From Stentor roeselii (lineage: Eukaryota > Ciliophora > Heterotrichea > Heterotrichida > Stentoridae), in NCBI GenBank assembly GCA_006503475.1, contig RSEH01000269.1:1-63365 (forward strand): a stretch of 63,365 nt of DNA, given 5' to 3'. Below, in pieces: positions 1 to 10,887 of this stretch. Position 1 is the first letter of the stretch, and every line of letters starts with the position of its first letter. Position numbers and translations under genes: made by a program. The notes under the pieces are model-generated. The model was not told the origin of the DNA and did not search any database. It worked only from the letters and a program-made list of their open reading frames with translations.

Positions 1-336
1 TTAGCGTTATCTAATAATTGCGATTTAGCTATAAGTGGATCATTTGATAAATCAGTGATTTTATGGGACTTAAGAAACCAATGCTTAAGAAATAAATACT
101 TAGGGCATACAGGGGTTGTTTATTGCGTTATGTTTAGCCATGATGAAAATTTGATTATTTCAGGAAGTAGAGAAAGTGAAATTTTTTTCTGGAGTATTGA
201 ATCTAATCTATGCATAAAAAAATTAAGAACTAAAGATAGGATTTTTTCTGGATTTTTGTTTTCTCAAAATGAGTTGATATCAGCAACAAGCATTTGGATT
301 GAAAAGTTAAATTTTCTGATATACATAGAAATATAA
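1..336 (+). pseudogene. WD40-repeat protein fragment, cut by left edge
   Basis: The frame is open from base 1 and reads two clear WD40 blades: an ISGSFDKSVILWDL strand, then a GHTGVVYCVMFSHDE blade ending in ISGSRES and FFWSIES. The third blade starts (ISATS) and then loses the WD40 pattern before a TAA at 334-336. The start lies outside the window. The abrupt loss of pattern suggests a degraded copy; a short functional end cannot be excluded. It resembles the WD40 gene at 1564-2697, so the two are probably paralogues. Confidence 0.6.
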
Positions 337-1563
337 TCTTATAAAAATAATCAAGTTTTCTGATTATCTATCAACACTTTGATTATAAAATTTTAAATAT
401 GATTTTTTTAGTCAAGTTTTTTTATTTAATGGCTTAGACTATAAATTTTAATTTCTTTTAACGATCTCTGATAAGCATCTATAAATTTAACATGAGAATT
501 AGAGATATTAGTTAAAAGTTGATTAAATAGTTAAGTATTCCAGAATATTATTATGCTTGAGTCTCAATTTATTCAGTTTCATATCATTCTCAGTGAAAGT
601 GAATTAAACATTTATCAATTATTTTATGAATGATGAAGTTTCAAAAACAATTATTGGGTGTCGGCCATTAATGGACCTTCAGAATTAATGTTAGATGAAA
701 TCTCAGAAAATTCTCGAACACCTAGTCAAATAATTTAAGATCTTTGAATTAGTTAATGAATTCTGAAGTAAATATGTAAGGTATCATGGTTTTAGTTAAA
801 TTTGTTGTCTTATAACATATTTGAAACTTAATATACAATGTGTTTACAAATACTTCAAAGTATGGCTATTGATCATTGAAAAAAAAGAATCTAATAAGTT
901 GATCTGATGATTTTGAGGTGCCTTCGTAGTTTTGAACAATTAGTAAATTTAGAAAAATATCTTAAGATCTAAACTTTGGGGATGCATCTTATGCCATTCA
1001 TTTCTAGACCATTCTGCATCAGATCTATTTAGTGATTATCCATTTTATTAATTAAGATTAAATTCTTAGGAATCCTTGGATTCTTGATCATAACTGACCC
1101 AGATGCTCAGGTCTAAGTTAAAAGATTTTTAAAATTCTCAAATTTACCTGATAAAGGAATATAATCATTTAATCATTTTTTTTTCTTTACTTACAATTAA
1201 TAATAGTCGCTTAGGTGAACTATAAATTCAAAAGTTGTTGATCTGTGAAATCTTTTATAAATAAATTTTCCAAATATTTTTTAATCTGAGTCTAATATCG
1301 TGTTCATTCACACTTTCTTAATTTTCGCTTAAAACTGACCAAAATGATTATATGTTTTGAGTATGTGCATTATTATCTAAATGATTCATAAAGTTTTTAG
1401 AATGATTTACCTTTGTGTAATCATCAAACAGCATTTCAGGGAATATCCTTCAAATTTCCATATGCTTTCCATGAATCACTAGAAATCGCAATACCTGGCT
1501 TTATTCTCATTTTAATAACTTAAAGTAAAGTTTTTCTACTTCTATCACTTACAAATTCAATTA
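337..1563. other. Non-coding or decayed sequence between WD40 copies
   Basis: No open frame of useful length. Around 1225-1250 the plus strand reads like a WD40 end (SKVVDL, stop, NLL) with TGA where Trp is expected, which may be a remnant of another blade. Nothing else recognised. Confidence 0.4.
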
Positions 1564-2697
1564 ATGCTCATATTATTAACTCTTATGATCCCAAATCCTG
1601 ACACCTTTACTCAATCAATTCAAGCTCATGATCAAACAATTCGAACTATTGCATCAACAAAAAATAAGAAATTTATAATTTCAGGTTCTTCTGATAAATC
1701 TGTAAAAATCTGGCATTCTGATTCTTTATCAGTGTATGCAACCCTTCTACACCATCAGAAATTAGTTTGGTCAGTTACAGTAACCCCAGACGATAAAAGC
1801 ATTCTTTCTGGCTCTCAAGATAAAACAATTATTTTATGGAGTATCGAATCGAAGTCAAAAGTCTATCAATTCACCCACCACAGCGATGTTGTCTTTGGAG
1901 TTAAATGTGTGAATGATCAAATAATCTCAGTTTCTAGAGATTCAAGAATCGGCATTTCGAAACTCTCTTCAAAACAATTCAATCGCTTTTTGAGCTTGAA
2001 ACCGTTTACAGTAGGATCTGAAGTTATAAAAGATAGCTTGGTTGTGTTTGGATGCTTAAATGAAGTTGTAATTTGTGACATAAATCAAACCAACAATGAA
2101 AAAACTCTAGTGGGTCATTCTGGTAAAGTATCTGCAATTGCTTTTTCGTCGAAATCCAACTTCTTGATCAGTTGTTGTTGGACTTCGACAAATAATTTGA
2201 TTATTTGGGATCTTAAAACTTCCTCAATTTCAGCTAAGCTAAATGGACACACTGATTCAGTTTTTTGTGTTGATATCTCTTCTGACGACTCATGCGCTAT
2301 TTCAGGAGATCGGAATTCTAAAGTGTTATACTGGAATTTAAAAAATTTTAGCCTAGATACTAAATTTACTGGTCATTCTGCACATGTATAATCAGTAAAG
2401 TTCACAAATAACAAAGCTTTTGCAGTTTCTGGTGGTTTAGATCGTAAAGTTATTATTTGGGATTTGGGCAGAAAGCTTCAACATGCATGTCTGAATGGAC
2501 ACAACTATCATATCTGGAAAGTATTGATCACAAGTGATGATAAATATGCAGTTTCTGGAGATCATTTTGAAGGAATTCGTGTTTGGGATATATCTGAGAA
2601 AAAACAAGTGCATTGGTTCAAGACTTTAGATGAATCAAGAGAATGGCTTGCAGCGAATAAGGATATTAAAGAAAGCATACTTAAATTTTTAAGTTAG
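1564..2697 (+). pseudogene. WD40-repeat protein, eight blades, one in-frame TAA
   Basis: Eight WD40 blades can be read in one frame, with GH dipeptides and W-D ends (SVKIWHS, TIILWSI, LIIWDL, VLYWNL, VIIWDL, IRVWDI). WD40 proteins are beta-propeller scaffolds; no partner can be named. Blade 7 is interrupted by TAA at 2389-2391 (AHV-stop-SVKF), and the last 101 codons continue in the same frame with a good blade 7 end and blade 8. The TAA sits at a variable blade position and could come from CAA by one change. A 15-nt intron does not explain it: the local GTATAATCAGTAAAG ends AAG, lacks A at position 10, and its removal would destroy the blade. Either a recent nonsense mutation, a truncated but used gene, or a sequence error. 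Confidence 0.65.
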
Positions 2698-3368
2698 AAA
2701 TAGATAAATAATTTAGAAATAAATATTAAATACTTTGAATGAACCTGCGGAATATAAACTCTGCTGTCAAAAGATTCACAAATACAATGATTATTATTCA
2801 TATCTAATCAAGAATATGAACATTGAAGAACTTTTAGTGTATATCTTTAATTAATTTAAAAATTTTGTGACTCCATTAAAGTGAAAAATTCCCTGGGCTC
2901 TTCAAGTGCTGAATCCTAATAACATAAGCATTCTTGGGCGCTTTGTTTTCAAATTTTCTCTAAAGTAAGCCATATGCGATTGATTAATTTTAAAAATTTT
3001 TGAGGGGTCTAAGTTCATGAAAAATAAACCTGCAAGTTTAAATTATTACAATTTATTGATTTTTCAACTTACTGAATTTATAAACCTTAAGATGAAATTC
3101 TTTATTATATTTAAAATGATCATTAAAAATTAACTCATAACCATTATTCCAAAAAATCTCAATTGATTGGAATAATTAAGTCTGAATTGTGCTGATATAA
3201 AATCTCAATAAAATAAAAAATTATTGACTTGGAAGATCTGTTCAAACCCGTAAGCGTTTTTAATAAACTTTTATTTTTGTTAGTTACGCAGAAACTATCA
3301 GTATTTTATAAAATACCATATCAAGCAAAGATAAATACGAAATAATTGGCAAATCCTTTGTTTTTCAA
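2698..3368. other. Intergenic, AT-rich
   Basis: No gene recognised on either strand; only very short open frames. Confidence 0.5.
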
Positions 3369-4846
3369 TCATATTATTATTTCAAATAATGAATTTGAAT
3401 CATTAGAGCCCGAAATGAGTCTGATAATCTTTGAAGAATATAAAAGAACTGAAACACCATTAGTGTGACCTCTGAGTAAATATCTATGTTTTTCTGGTAA
3501 ATAAGTTCCAACTCCCTGAATAGTATTTTGGGTGGAAACTTCATAATTAGTGAATCTTTTTGAATAATCTTTAGTGTCAATCAGTATAAAGCTTGAGTCT
3601 TTCGCAACTTGAATTGTATTGATAAAAATAAGATTAATTGAAGCAGTAGTTTCTTTCCTTTTCTTCCTGCTGATAATTAGTATCATAGGAAAAAAATGAC
3701 CTTTCTTCGAACCTTCCTTAAGTTTTAGAATTTTTATTTTATTATCATTTGAAGTAGAAATCAGGAATTCGCTATCAGATATACTTAAAAATGAAGATAC
3801 ATGACTAGAATGGGCATAGAAATTATAATATTCGGTTATTTTTTTGAACAGCAAGACACTCACATATCCTTCTGAAGTTGAAAAGACCAGAAAAGTATCC
3901 TTGTCAGTCAGGATCATCTTTGTTATTTGGCCGGTTTTTGATCTATGAGTTGATATTGGTTAGCTATTATATTCAATATTCCATATTTTTATGTAACCAT
4001 TTGGTGATGCTGATAAAAACTTGAATTATCTCACCTAAAAGTGACAGATTTTACATCTAAAGTGAACCCGATGAACACCATATTCTTAAATTAATTTTTC
4101 TTTCCGTCATCAGCAGGGTTTTGGTCCTTGTTATCGATTTTTTCTAAATTTTCCATGTTTATCCTCCTTTATTTCATTTAGATTATAAAGTTTAACTGTA
4201 GAATCATCAGATGCCGAAATTAAGAATTGATTATCATTACTGATAATTAATTTGTTTATATGTTTGTAATTTTTAATCAACTATCTCTATTTCCCATTCT
4301 TTGTTTTTAATCTATCCTGAAAAGCACTTTTTTACTTGTTTCACAATAGAGGTATTTTTAATTGTTTTTTTTTACCATATCATTAATTTTGCCAAGTTTG
4401 TATCGTTTTTTGCAGTAATGTTTTTATTACCTGTTGAGTATCTCTTGGAGAAGAAATCGGGGCGAATTTCTAGAATAATATTTTAACAGATTTTCATAAG
4501 GAAGTTGGCTGGCTTCATCTTTTTCAATAATTACAACATGAACCTCTCCATAGGAACTTCCACTGTACGTAAGGTTGCCATCATTGTTTAATGCAAGTGC
4601 TGTAATGATATTTTTCTTAAGGAATTTTTTTTGCGACTCAGTTTTTTTATCTATTTCAAAATGTATGGATGAACTACTCTTGATTTCTTCTAGTCTCCAT
4701 ATATGTTCACTACTGCCAAGATTAATTCCCGCATTTTGAGTTCTCCATAAATTAAAATTCAAGTTTTGGTTCTTGGCATTTAGATTTTCAATTTTCTTAT
4801 TTTTCTCTGGCTCATTCTGTTCCACATCTTCGTTGTCATCTTTCAA
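3369..4846 (-). pseudogene. Broken WD40-repeat gene
   Basis: WD40 pieces occur in order on the minus strand but in different frames and separated by stops. The upstream piece (4846-4427) is a charged leader followed by a blade-like NNDGNLTYSGSSYGEVHV. Near 4255-4180 a blade reads NDNQFLISASDDSTVKLYNL. Near 4030-3960 another reads FLSASPNGYIKIWNIEY and then meets a TAA. The last piece (3917-3369) has HSSHVSSFLSISDSEFLISTS and LRGHTNGVSVLLY. No GTA-A10-YAG 15-mer repairs the breaks. This is a former beta-propeller gene, not expected to make a full protein. Confidence 0.6.
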
Positions 4847-5636
4847 GATGTTCTCTTTATCAGAGTCGGCCTTTTGAATCTATGGTTCGGATATATTACT
4901 TTACGAGATTGACTTCTTAAATAAGCTAATTACAAGAGATTATTGGCTAAGATAATTGAAGAAGCTAGATGTACTCACGATTGATAAATTTTTAATTATT
5001 AATGGATTTCTTTGATTTTAGAAAATTTTAGAATTCAGAAACTTGAAAGAAAGATTTACAACTCTCAAACTCGGATTTTAGTGAAGTATGAGGAGAAAAA
5101 AAATTAGGAGGTTAAATAATGAGTGACTCTCGCTACAGGAGACTAGCCTGGATAGATTGCATTGATTAAAATGTATTAAATTTTAAAAGTGGGTTCATCA
5201 AATTGTAGAAATTTTTAATAAAGAAATTTTCTTAAAGATCTTAAAGGTTTGTAAAGGTCTGATGTAATCATCATTCAAGTTCATGCAAAAATGATTCAGT
5301 CTGGATTTTGAATTGTCTTTTAGAGAAAGGTTGAGGGTTTTAGAACATAATATGTATTTTCTCATTTAACTCTTGTAATTCGATACTTTGAAGGATTAAG
5401 ATTTAGGGATTTGATTATAATCTATAAAAATTTCTTAATATGATTACCTGGTTTGAATTATTCCTGGGTGCTAGAAAAGATTTATGAATATCAACCAATA
5501 TAAAACTATAAAACTCCAACATCGTTAATTAAATCACTAAAAATTTTCAATAACCTTTCACTATACTCTTTAAGATCAACATCTAAATAATCTTGCTTTT
5601 TTTAATCATTTTCTTAAAAATCATCTTAATCCTCTT
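4847..5636. other. Intergenic, AT-rich
   Basis: No convincing coding signal on either strand. Confidence 0.45.
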
Positions 5637-5993
5637 TCAAAACCCAAACTCCTTCCAAATCCCAATAATGCTAATTTCATAATTCTCAAAAACTCCTTCA
5701 ACGACATATCTAGAATCAATCTTAATCCCAGGTTCATAAAAGCAAATCATGATGGAATATCCAGTAACTTCAAAACTGTTAAAAAATTTAAAATCAAATT
5801 CAATTTTGCTGATAGTTTCAAAGCATTGACTCGAGCCGATGTTAATCATCAGGCGACTATTAACCAACTCTGAGTAATCAAAAATTTTTCCATATCTCGA
5901 GGAATTCAATTCAAAACTAGTCTCCCGTATTTCATTTCAATCATTTATTTGAAATCTTAAAGCTTTTCCAGCGTTTCTGACAGTATTTTCCAT
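5637..5993 (-). pseudogene. Small gene of unknown family, broken by one TGA
   Basis: From an ATG at 5991-5993 the minus strand reads MENTVRNAGKALRFQIND, then TGA (5937-5939), then a further 99 codons in the same frame to a stop at 5637. The first 90 of those are more usually read from the internal ATG at 5909. The downstream part has alternating hydrophobic residues and could be a beta-rich domain; I do not recognise it. No 15-nt intron consensus spans the TGA. It may be a real 90-residue protein from the internal ATG, or a gene losing function. Confidence 0.35.
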
Positions 5994-6593
5994 GATTATG
6001 AAGTCAGCCTTTACATGATCTACTCCGAAAAGAGCGAAGATTATAACTAAAAAACTATTTTTTTTACTTTATTTTTTATTGCTCCGAATGGTTTAAAAAG
6101 AAGTTTCTTTCACTGCAGTTGATTGATTCAATTACAAATTTTGTATCACTTGTGAAAAATACTAGAAACTCTTGAAAATTTTTATGATTTTGTTTGATTC
6201 TGACAAGTTTTGCAAGATTTTATTGTAAAGTGAATGAACTGAGTGAAAATTAAAGAAAAAAAGAAATTGGAACTCGAGGTCTTGTCTTATCTCCTCGAAT
6301 AAAGAAGTAAGGTGTTGATTAAGCAGAGACAAGGAATATAACCTTATTGTCGATTAGTTTCGATATTTAATGAAGGCCGAGCTCTTGGGAAAGGGTTTGG
6401 AGTTCTTTTTACTGAAAATATATTCATCGTAATCGCCTTCGTGCTCTACTTGGATAGTTTGAGGATCCAGGAAAAATCTTAGATACATCATTATCAGCAA
6501 CTGAGTTAGTGACTCTTCTGAGATGTCTTCAAATTCTCAATTGATTGAGACTTAAAAAACTTTCTAATGATTCTTCCTGAATTTAGTTGTTTT
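5994..6593. other. Intergenic
   Basis: No gene recognised. Confidence 0.4.
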
Positions 6594-7460
6594 TTAGTTT
6601 CTTTTACAGGTGATCATTAACTTTAATTTCCATTTTAACTCTTGAAAAAGTCTTTTGTTCCATAGTCGACTGATTCCAGTAACAACTCCAGTTGCAGCTT
6701 TAATAAAAATAGAAGTGATTTCCATTTCAAATTGATTCCGATCATATACGCTCGTGGGTTTATATAAATCGGACCAAATCCAAAAACCAGTAGAAAAAAC
6801 CATGAATAATGAATAAAAAAGGGCAAAAACAAAGTATCTGTAAGTCATTTTCGATTTATTTCTCTTGATAAGACAGATAATACAAAATAAAAGTAAAATG
6901 AGTATCATTGAAATAAATCCATTAGTTATATTGAGGATGTCTTTCTTCAATGAAGGCTCCAAAAGAATGCATCCTAGAGAATAATAGTTAAAGACGTAAT
7001 CTTGTTGATCAATGTACGCATATAATATTAGCACTATCATAATTGATACTGAAATCGCAAAGGTATAATAAAACAATATTCTCTTATTTTTCTGATAATA
7101 TTTTCTATTTGTCAATCTAAAAATTATTTCGATACACATACACATAATGCATAGTGGTGAAAATAATGAAAAGAAAACATTTACTTGCCATGAGGATTGA
7201 CACAAATTATTAGCAATTTTGTTAATGTGGATTGAGTTTACCTTTTTTTTAAAGTTTGTATTTAGTATTTGTGGTACAGTAAACAAGAAATAAGAGTCTA
7301 TAATAATTTGACCGAGCAGATTAGAAAAAATTAGGATACCTGGAGACTGTATTAGTTTTGGGATTATTATATGAATCACTAGCACAATAGTTAATGTTAT
7401 AGTAGAAAGTGACATAAAAATAGCAGTTATCAAGTAAAGAACGGAATATTCGTCTACCAT
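6594..7460 (-). CDS. Seven-transmembrane receptor-like protein
   Basis: A 288-residue protein with seven hydrophobic segments at roughly residues 8-31, 38-62, 90-115, 126-148, 172-198, 208-232 and 246-263, short loops, and a short basic tail (KLKLMITCKRN). The layout, length and C-terminal GISRLWNKRLFQEL after the seventh segment resemble the cAMP-receptor-like/secretin-type GPCRs of protists, but no family-defining motif is strong enough to name a ligand. The ATG at 7460 directly precedes the first segment; there is no separate signal peptide. No 15-nt intron was found. Probably sits in the plasma or ciliary membrane (inference). It lies alone in a gene-poor stretch. Confidence 0.6.
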   Translation of the reverse strand: MVDEYSVLYLITAIFMSLSTITLTIVLVIHIIIPKLIQSPGILIFSNLLGQIIIDSYFLFTVPQILNTNFKKKVNSIHINKIANNLCQSSWQVNVFFSLFSPLCIMCMCIEIIFRLTNRKYYQKNKRILFYYTFAISVSIMIVLILYAYIDQQDYVFNYYSLGCILLEPSLKKDILNITNGFISMILILLLFCIICLIKRNKSKMTYRYFVFALFYSLFMVFSTGFWIWSDLYKPTSVYDRNQFEMEITSIFIKAATGVVTGISRLWNKRLFQELKWKLKLMITCKRN

Positions 7461-8689
7461 TTATATGTATATAATTTATAGACCTAATAGAACTATGATC
7501 TTAATACTTTCTTTTGACTATCAATAATGAATCTGGTTTATTCAGAATTTGCAGGTTCATAATCAAAGAAAGAAAGTTTTACTTGCTTTCAAAAACCAGA
7601 CCTTCTTGATTTGTGGAAATGAAATACTGAAAAAATCAAAAACCACCAAAACATTGGAGAATAAGTTTAATGATTCACTTATTGAGTGATGGATACATCC
7701 ATAACTATGCAGTTAAGGAAGGTAAATTTATTTTTCTAATGTAGATAAAATTTGGAGCTTAATTCTGCATTCAAAAAATTAAGCTGATTAAATCAATCAA
7801 ATCCGAATATATAAATATTACTGATTCTTCTTCTCCATGTCTAAAACCAAAAATTATATGAGAGCTAAATTGAAATAATTTATCATATTAATGCTTTAAA
7901 AAAAATCTTTTAATAGTACTTCATTCAAGTTCTAAAAATCACAAATAATCAAGCATTAACTTATTTTAAAAACTTATCCTTGATAATAACCTTCATGTCC
8001 TTTGAAAACCTTAATCTAACTCAAAGCTTATAAATTTTAACCAATATTAGTAAATATTAAATTTTCACCAAATTTGAGACAATCTGCTTTGTTAGTTTTT
8101 TATTCTCTGAACTATTGATATAATTCCTGAAATTATCAATTCAGTTGATATAGTCAAAAAAAATTATTTTTAATAGAAAGGTCATTTTCCTGGATAAATT
8201 TTCAGTCTTTCTTTAAGTTTTGCATAAATTCAAGAGAATTATTTTTAAGGTTTTATAGATATGGTCCTAAATATTAGTCTTAGATCAATTGATCTTAATA
8301 CAAATAATTGCTCCTTTATATGTTTTATGCACTAAATAAAGAAATATGAAAAATTTTAATTTTTAAAGACCTCCTTCTCCAAACTTAATGTTGAAATTAT
8401 TAACTTTTATATATTAGAAATACCTTGAAGTATCTGAATCAAACGAATCTTGAATTAATTCATCAATGTTTGATAGTAATAATAATTGTTAAAACTAATT
8501 CATATATCATCTCGAAGTCATTTACTTTTAATAATTATCATAGAGAAAAAGTAAAACACTGATCAAAAATATGTAATATTTATTCTTGGCTGGATATATA
8601 TAAATTCAATAGGTTCAATTTAAATTAATTTAAGAATTTATAATTAACCAAAGACTTATTTCAACTACCTACAAATTTATCTATTATTT
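7461..8689. other. Long intergenic stretch
   Basis: About 1.2 kb, very AT-rich, with no open frame or RNA gene that I can support. Confidence 0.5.
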
Positions 8690-9757
8690 TTAGTTTCTAT
8701 CGCTTTCAGTAGTATAATTAGCAGCAGTATAACCTGAATTGTCCCCACTCGAGCAGCAAATTATAATAAATACACCAAAAATTGTCCTTGAAAATGAAAC
8801 TAGTAGAATTATTGATTTTATTGCTGAATTAAATTTACTGAAATAGAAATAAACGGCTATGAAAACAAATACTGCGATAAATAAAATTTCATAAAACTGA
8901 ATAATAAAATAAACAAGTATGAACAAAAAAGAAGTTGCAAAAACAAACTTGGTTTTTACAATAATTGATAATAAGGCCCCATTAATAGCCCAAAGAAAAA
9001 ATGCTGCTGCACCTGCAATAGGATTTATGATCGATAATATCCATTTGAAGCAACACTTTTGCAAGAAAAAAATAATGAAAAATAATATAACTCCATTAAA
9101 TAGTGCGAATCCAGCAAGAATATATATAAAACCATTCATATTTAAATATATCTGGCCTTTTCCTTCAACACAATCATTAAATTTAAAGTTTGATATAGGA
9201 TAGCACATAACACACACAGAAATTTTATAAAAAGGGAGATATACTGTTGATGTAGCCCTTAAAGTTTTTCTTAATGTCACAATGCTTTCCTTATTATTAC
9301 GGCATTCAATAATTAAATCTAATAAATCAACGAATAAATTCATCGATATTAAAACAAAAAATAAACAATAGGCAATAGTTACTATGTATATACTTTTACT
9401 ATTTAAAAAATCCACCATTTCTTCTGCATATGAAGTATAATTTCCACAGTCCATAACTACACCAACTTTAACTACAGTTAAATATTTAAAATCATCGGTT
9501 CGGTTTGATATCTCCAAGACTCTATATTCAGGTTTATTTAAAAAAGATTGAATTTCGGGTGATGCATTGATGCCAAATAAAATTGCTTCTAAAATGGTTA
9601 TAGATATTGAATATAGTATAAATAAAAAGTATATTGATTTCGGTAGTTTTATTCTCGAAATAATTTCAGAAAATGATCTCAGTTTTTTCTCATAACTAAT
9701 GATACAAGAAATACAGCAATTTTTTGAACCTTCTAGTTTGGATTCTTGTATTCCCAT
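8690..9757 (-). CDS. Multi-pass membrane protein, unknown family
   Basis: A 355-residue protein with six or seven hydrophobic segments (about residues 42-63, 124-152, 208-233, 238-264, 268-305 as one long or two short ones, and 314-336). It begins MGIQESK, with Gly2 and Ser6, which fits an N-myristoylation signal; CC pairs follow at residues 14-15. The loop after the first segment holds NRT and NYT sequons, so it may face outside. I do not recognise the family. A 15-mer at 8824-8838 (minus strand GTAAATTTAATTCAG) has the full intron consensus; splicing it would keep the frame and change SKFNSAIKS to TIKS. Whether it is used cannot be decided here. Confidence 0.55.
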   Translation of the reverse strand: MGIQESKLEGSKNCCISCIISYEKKLRSFSEIISRIKLPKSIYFLFILYSISITILEAILFGINASPEIQSFLNKPEYRVLEISNRTDDFKYLTVVKVGVVMDCGNYTSYAEEMVDFLNSKSIYIVTIAYCLFFVLISMNLFVDLLDLIIECRNNKESIVTLRKTLRATSTVYLPFYKISVCVMCYPISNFKFNDCVEGKGQIYLNMNGFIYILAGFALFNGVILFFIIFFLQKCCFKWILSIINPIAGAAAFFLWAINGALLSIIVKTKFVFATSFLFILVYFIIQFYEILFIAVFVFIAVYFYFSKFNSAIKSIILLVSFSRTIFGVFIIICCSSGDNSGYTAANYTTESDRN

Positions 9758-10371
9758 TTTATAAAATTGAAATTTATTGTATTAAATAGCTTATTTTAAT
9801 ATATATTTTGATCTCAATTTAGATAAAATATTTATCTATCTCTAATTATCGTATATATCAATTATATTTTGGAAACTGAAGTAGGATTGATTGAGTTATT
9901 GTATTTGAGTTTAGTCTACAGAAATGCAAAAAATATGGAAACCAAGTCTAGTTATTTTTACTTAAAATACAATAAATTTCATTGATACTAAGGGGATTCT
10001 ATCTAATTTGATTCTAAATATCAATAAAAAAACAATAATTTTCCTAATTATCTTATTTAGGCATTTAAATTGTGGTTAACTGTTTACAAGTCTAAAATAG
10101 ATTAGAATGCTTAAGTGATAGGAACTTATACTAAAAAAAGATGAATAAAGTCCAAAAATTTGGAACAAAGTTCTATAGGCATCTGATGAGCAATTAAAAT
10201 TTTTCATGATGATAAAATAAATAGCTGGACTACTTTTGTATATTGAATCTATCAGTTTATCTACTAAAAACATTTCGATAACTTATCAATAAACTATGAA
10301 TTTTTCAATAGAAACATAAAATACTTAAACTTCAAACCGAAATCAAGAATTCTACTAAACTTTAAAATATA
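9758..10371. other. Intergenic
   Basis: Holds a 65-codon minus-strand open frame (10076-10273) with a hydrophobic, Ser/Tyr-rich translation that matches nothing I know. Too weak to call a gene. Confidence 0.4.
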
Positions 10372-10875
10372 ATGGCTTTTAATCCCATAATGAATCAAGG
10401 AACTCCTCTTCTGTTAGATAGAGAAACAAAAGTGATTGAATTAAAGAATGTTTTTTCGACTTTAGAATTAAGCGGTTACCCCCCGATCTCCCGAGACGAA
10501 GGGTCTCTAACTCTAACAAACGCTCGAATAATATTTATCAATAAACAAGAACTTCTCTGGTATAAAAACTTCGCCCTTCACCTAGACCTGATCTCAGATG
10601 AGTCATTTTTTGACACAGACGGAAAGATATTCTTCCAAGGTTCAATATCTCCCTATTCCGATTTAATGCCAAGTCACGGAAAATTCATCATCGAGTTAAA
10701 CCGTGAAGAAAGCTATCACTTCAAAGGCAAATTTCTGAACTTCATGAGACAAATAAAAATAGCGAAAAATAGATCATCTCAAAACATCATCGAAGGAAAT
10801 CAAGCCTTTGTCGACCCTTACAACCCTGACATCCTTCAAGTTCCTGAAAAGCCTGAAAGATCAGATGAAACTTAA
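10372..10875 (+). CDS. GRAM-domain protein, WBP2-like
   Basis: A 167-residue protein. Residues about 20-140 follow the WBP2-type GRAM fold: EGSLTLTNARIIFINKQ matches the 'G-x-L-x-L-T-x-x-R-x-I-F' core, followed by the lipid-facing strands and a helix (GKFLNFMRQIK). WBP2 relatives usually add a Pro/Tyr-rich tail that binds WW domains; here the tail is short (DPYNPDILQVPEKPERSDET) and has no PPxY. GRAM domains bind membranes or proteins at membranes. It converges on the coiled-coil gene, whose stop is only 12 bp away. Codon use and the tight ATG context support a real gene. Confidence 0.7.
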   Translation: MAFNPIMNQGTPLLLDRETKVIELKNVFSTLELSGYPPISRDEGSLTLTNARIIFINKQELLWYKNFALHLDLISDESFFDTDGKIFFQGSISPYSDLMPSHGKFIIELNREESYHFKGKFLNFMRQIKIAKNRSSQNIIEGNQAFVDPYNPDILQVPEKPERSDET

Positions 10876-10887
10876 TATTTATATCTA

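Noticed and set aside
2386-2400. GTATAATCAGTAAAG as an intron that would remove the TAA in the WD40 gene
   Set aside because: It ends AAG, has G at position 10, and removal would delete the core strand of a WD40 blade.
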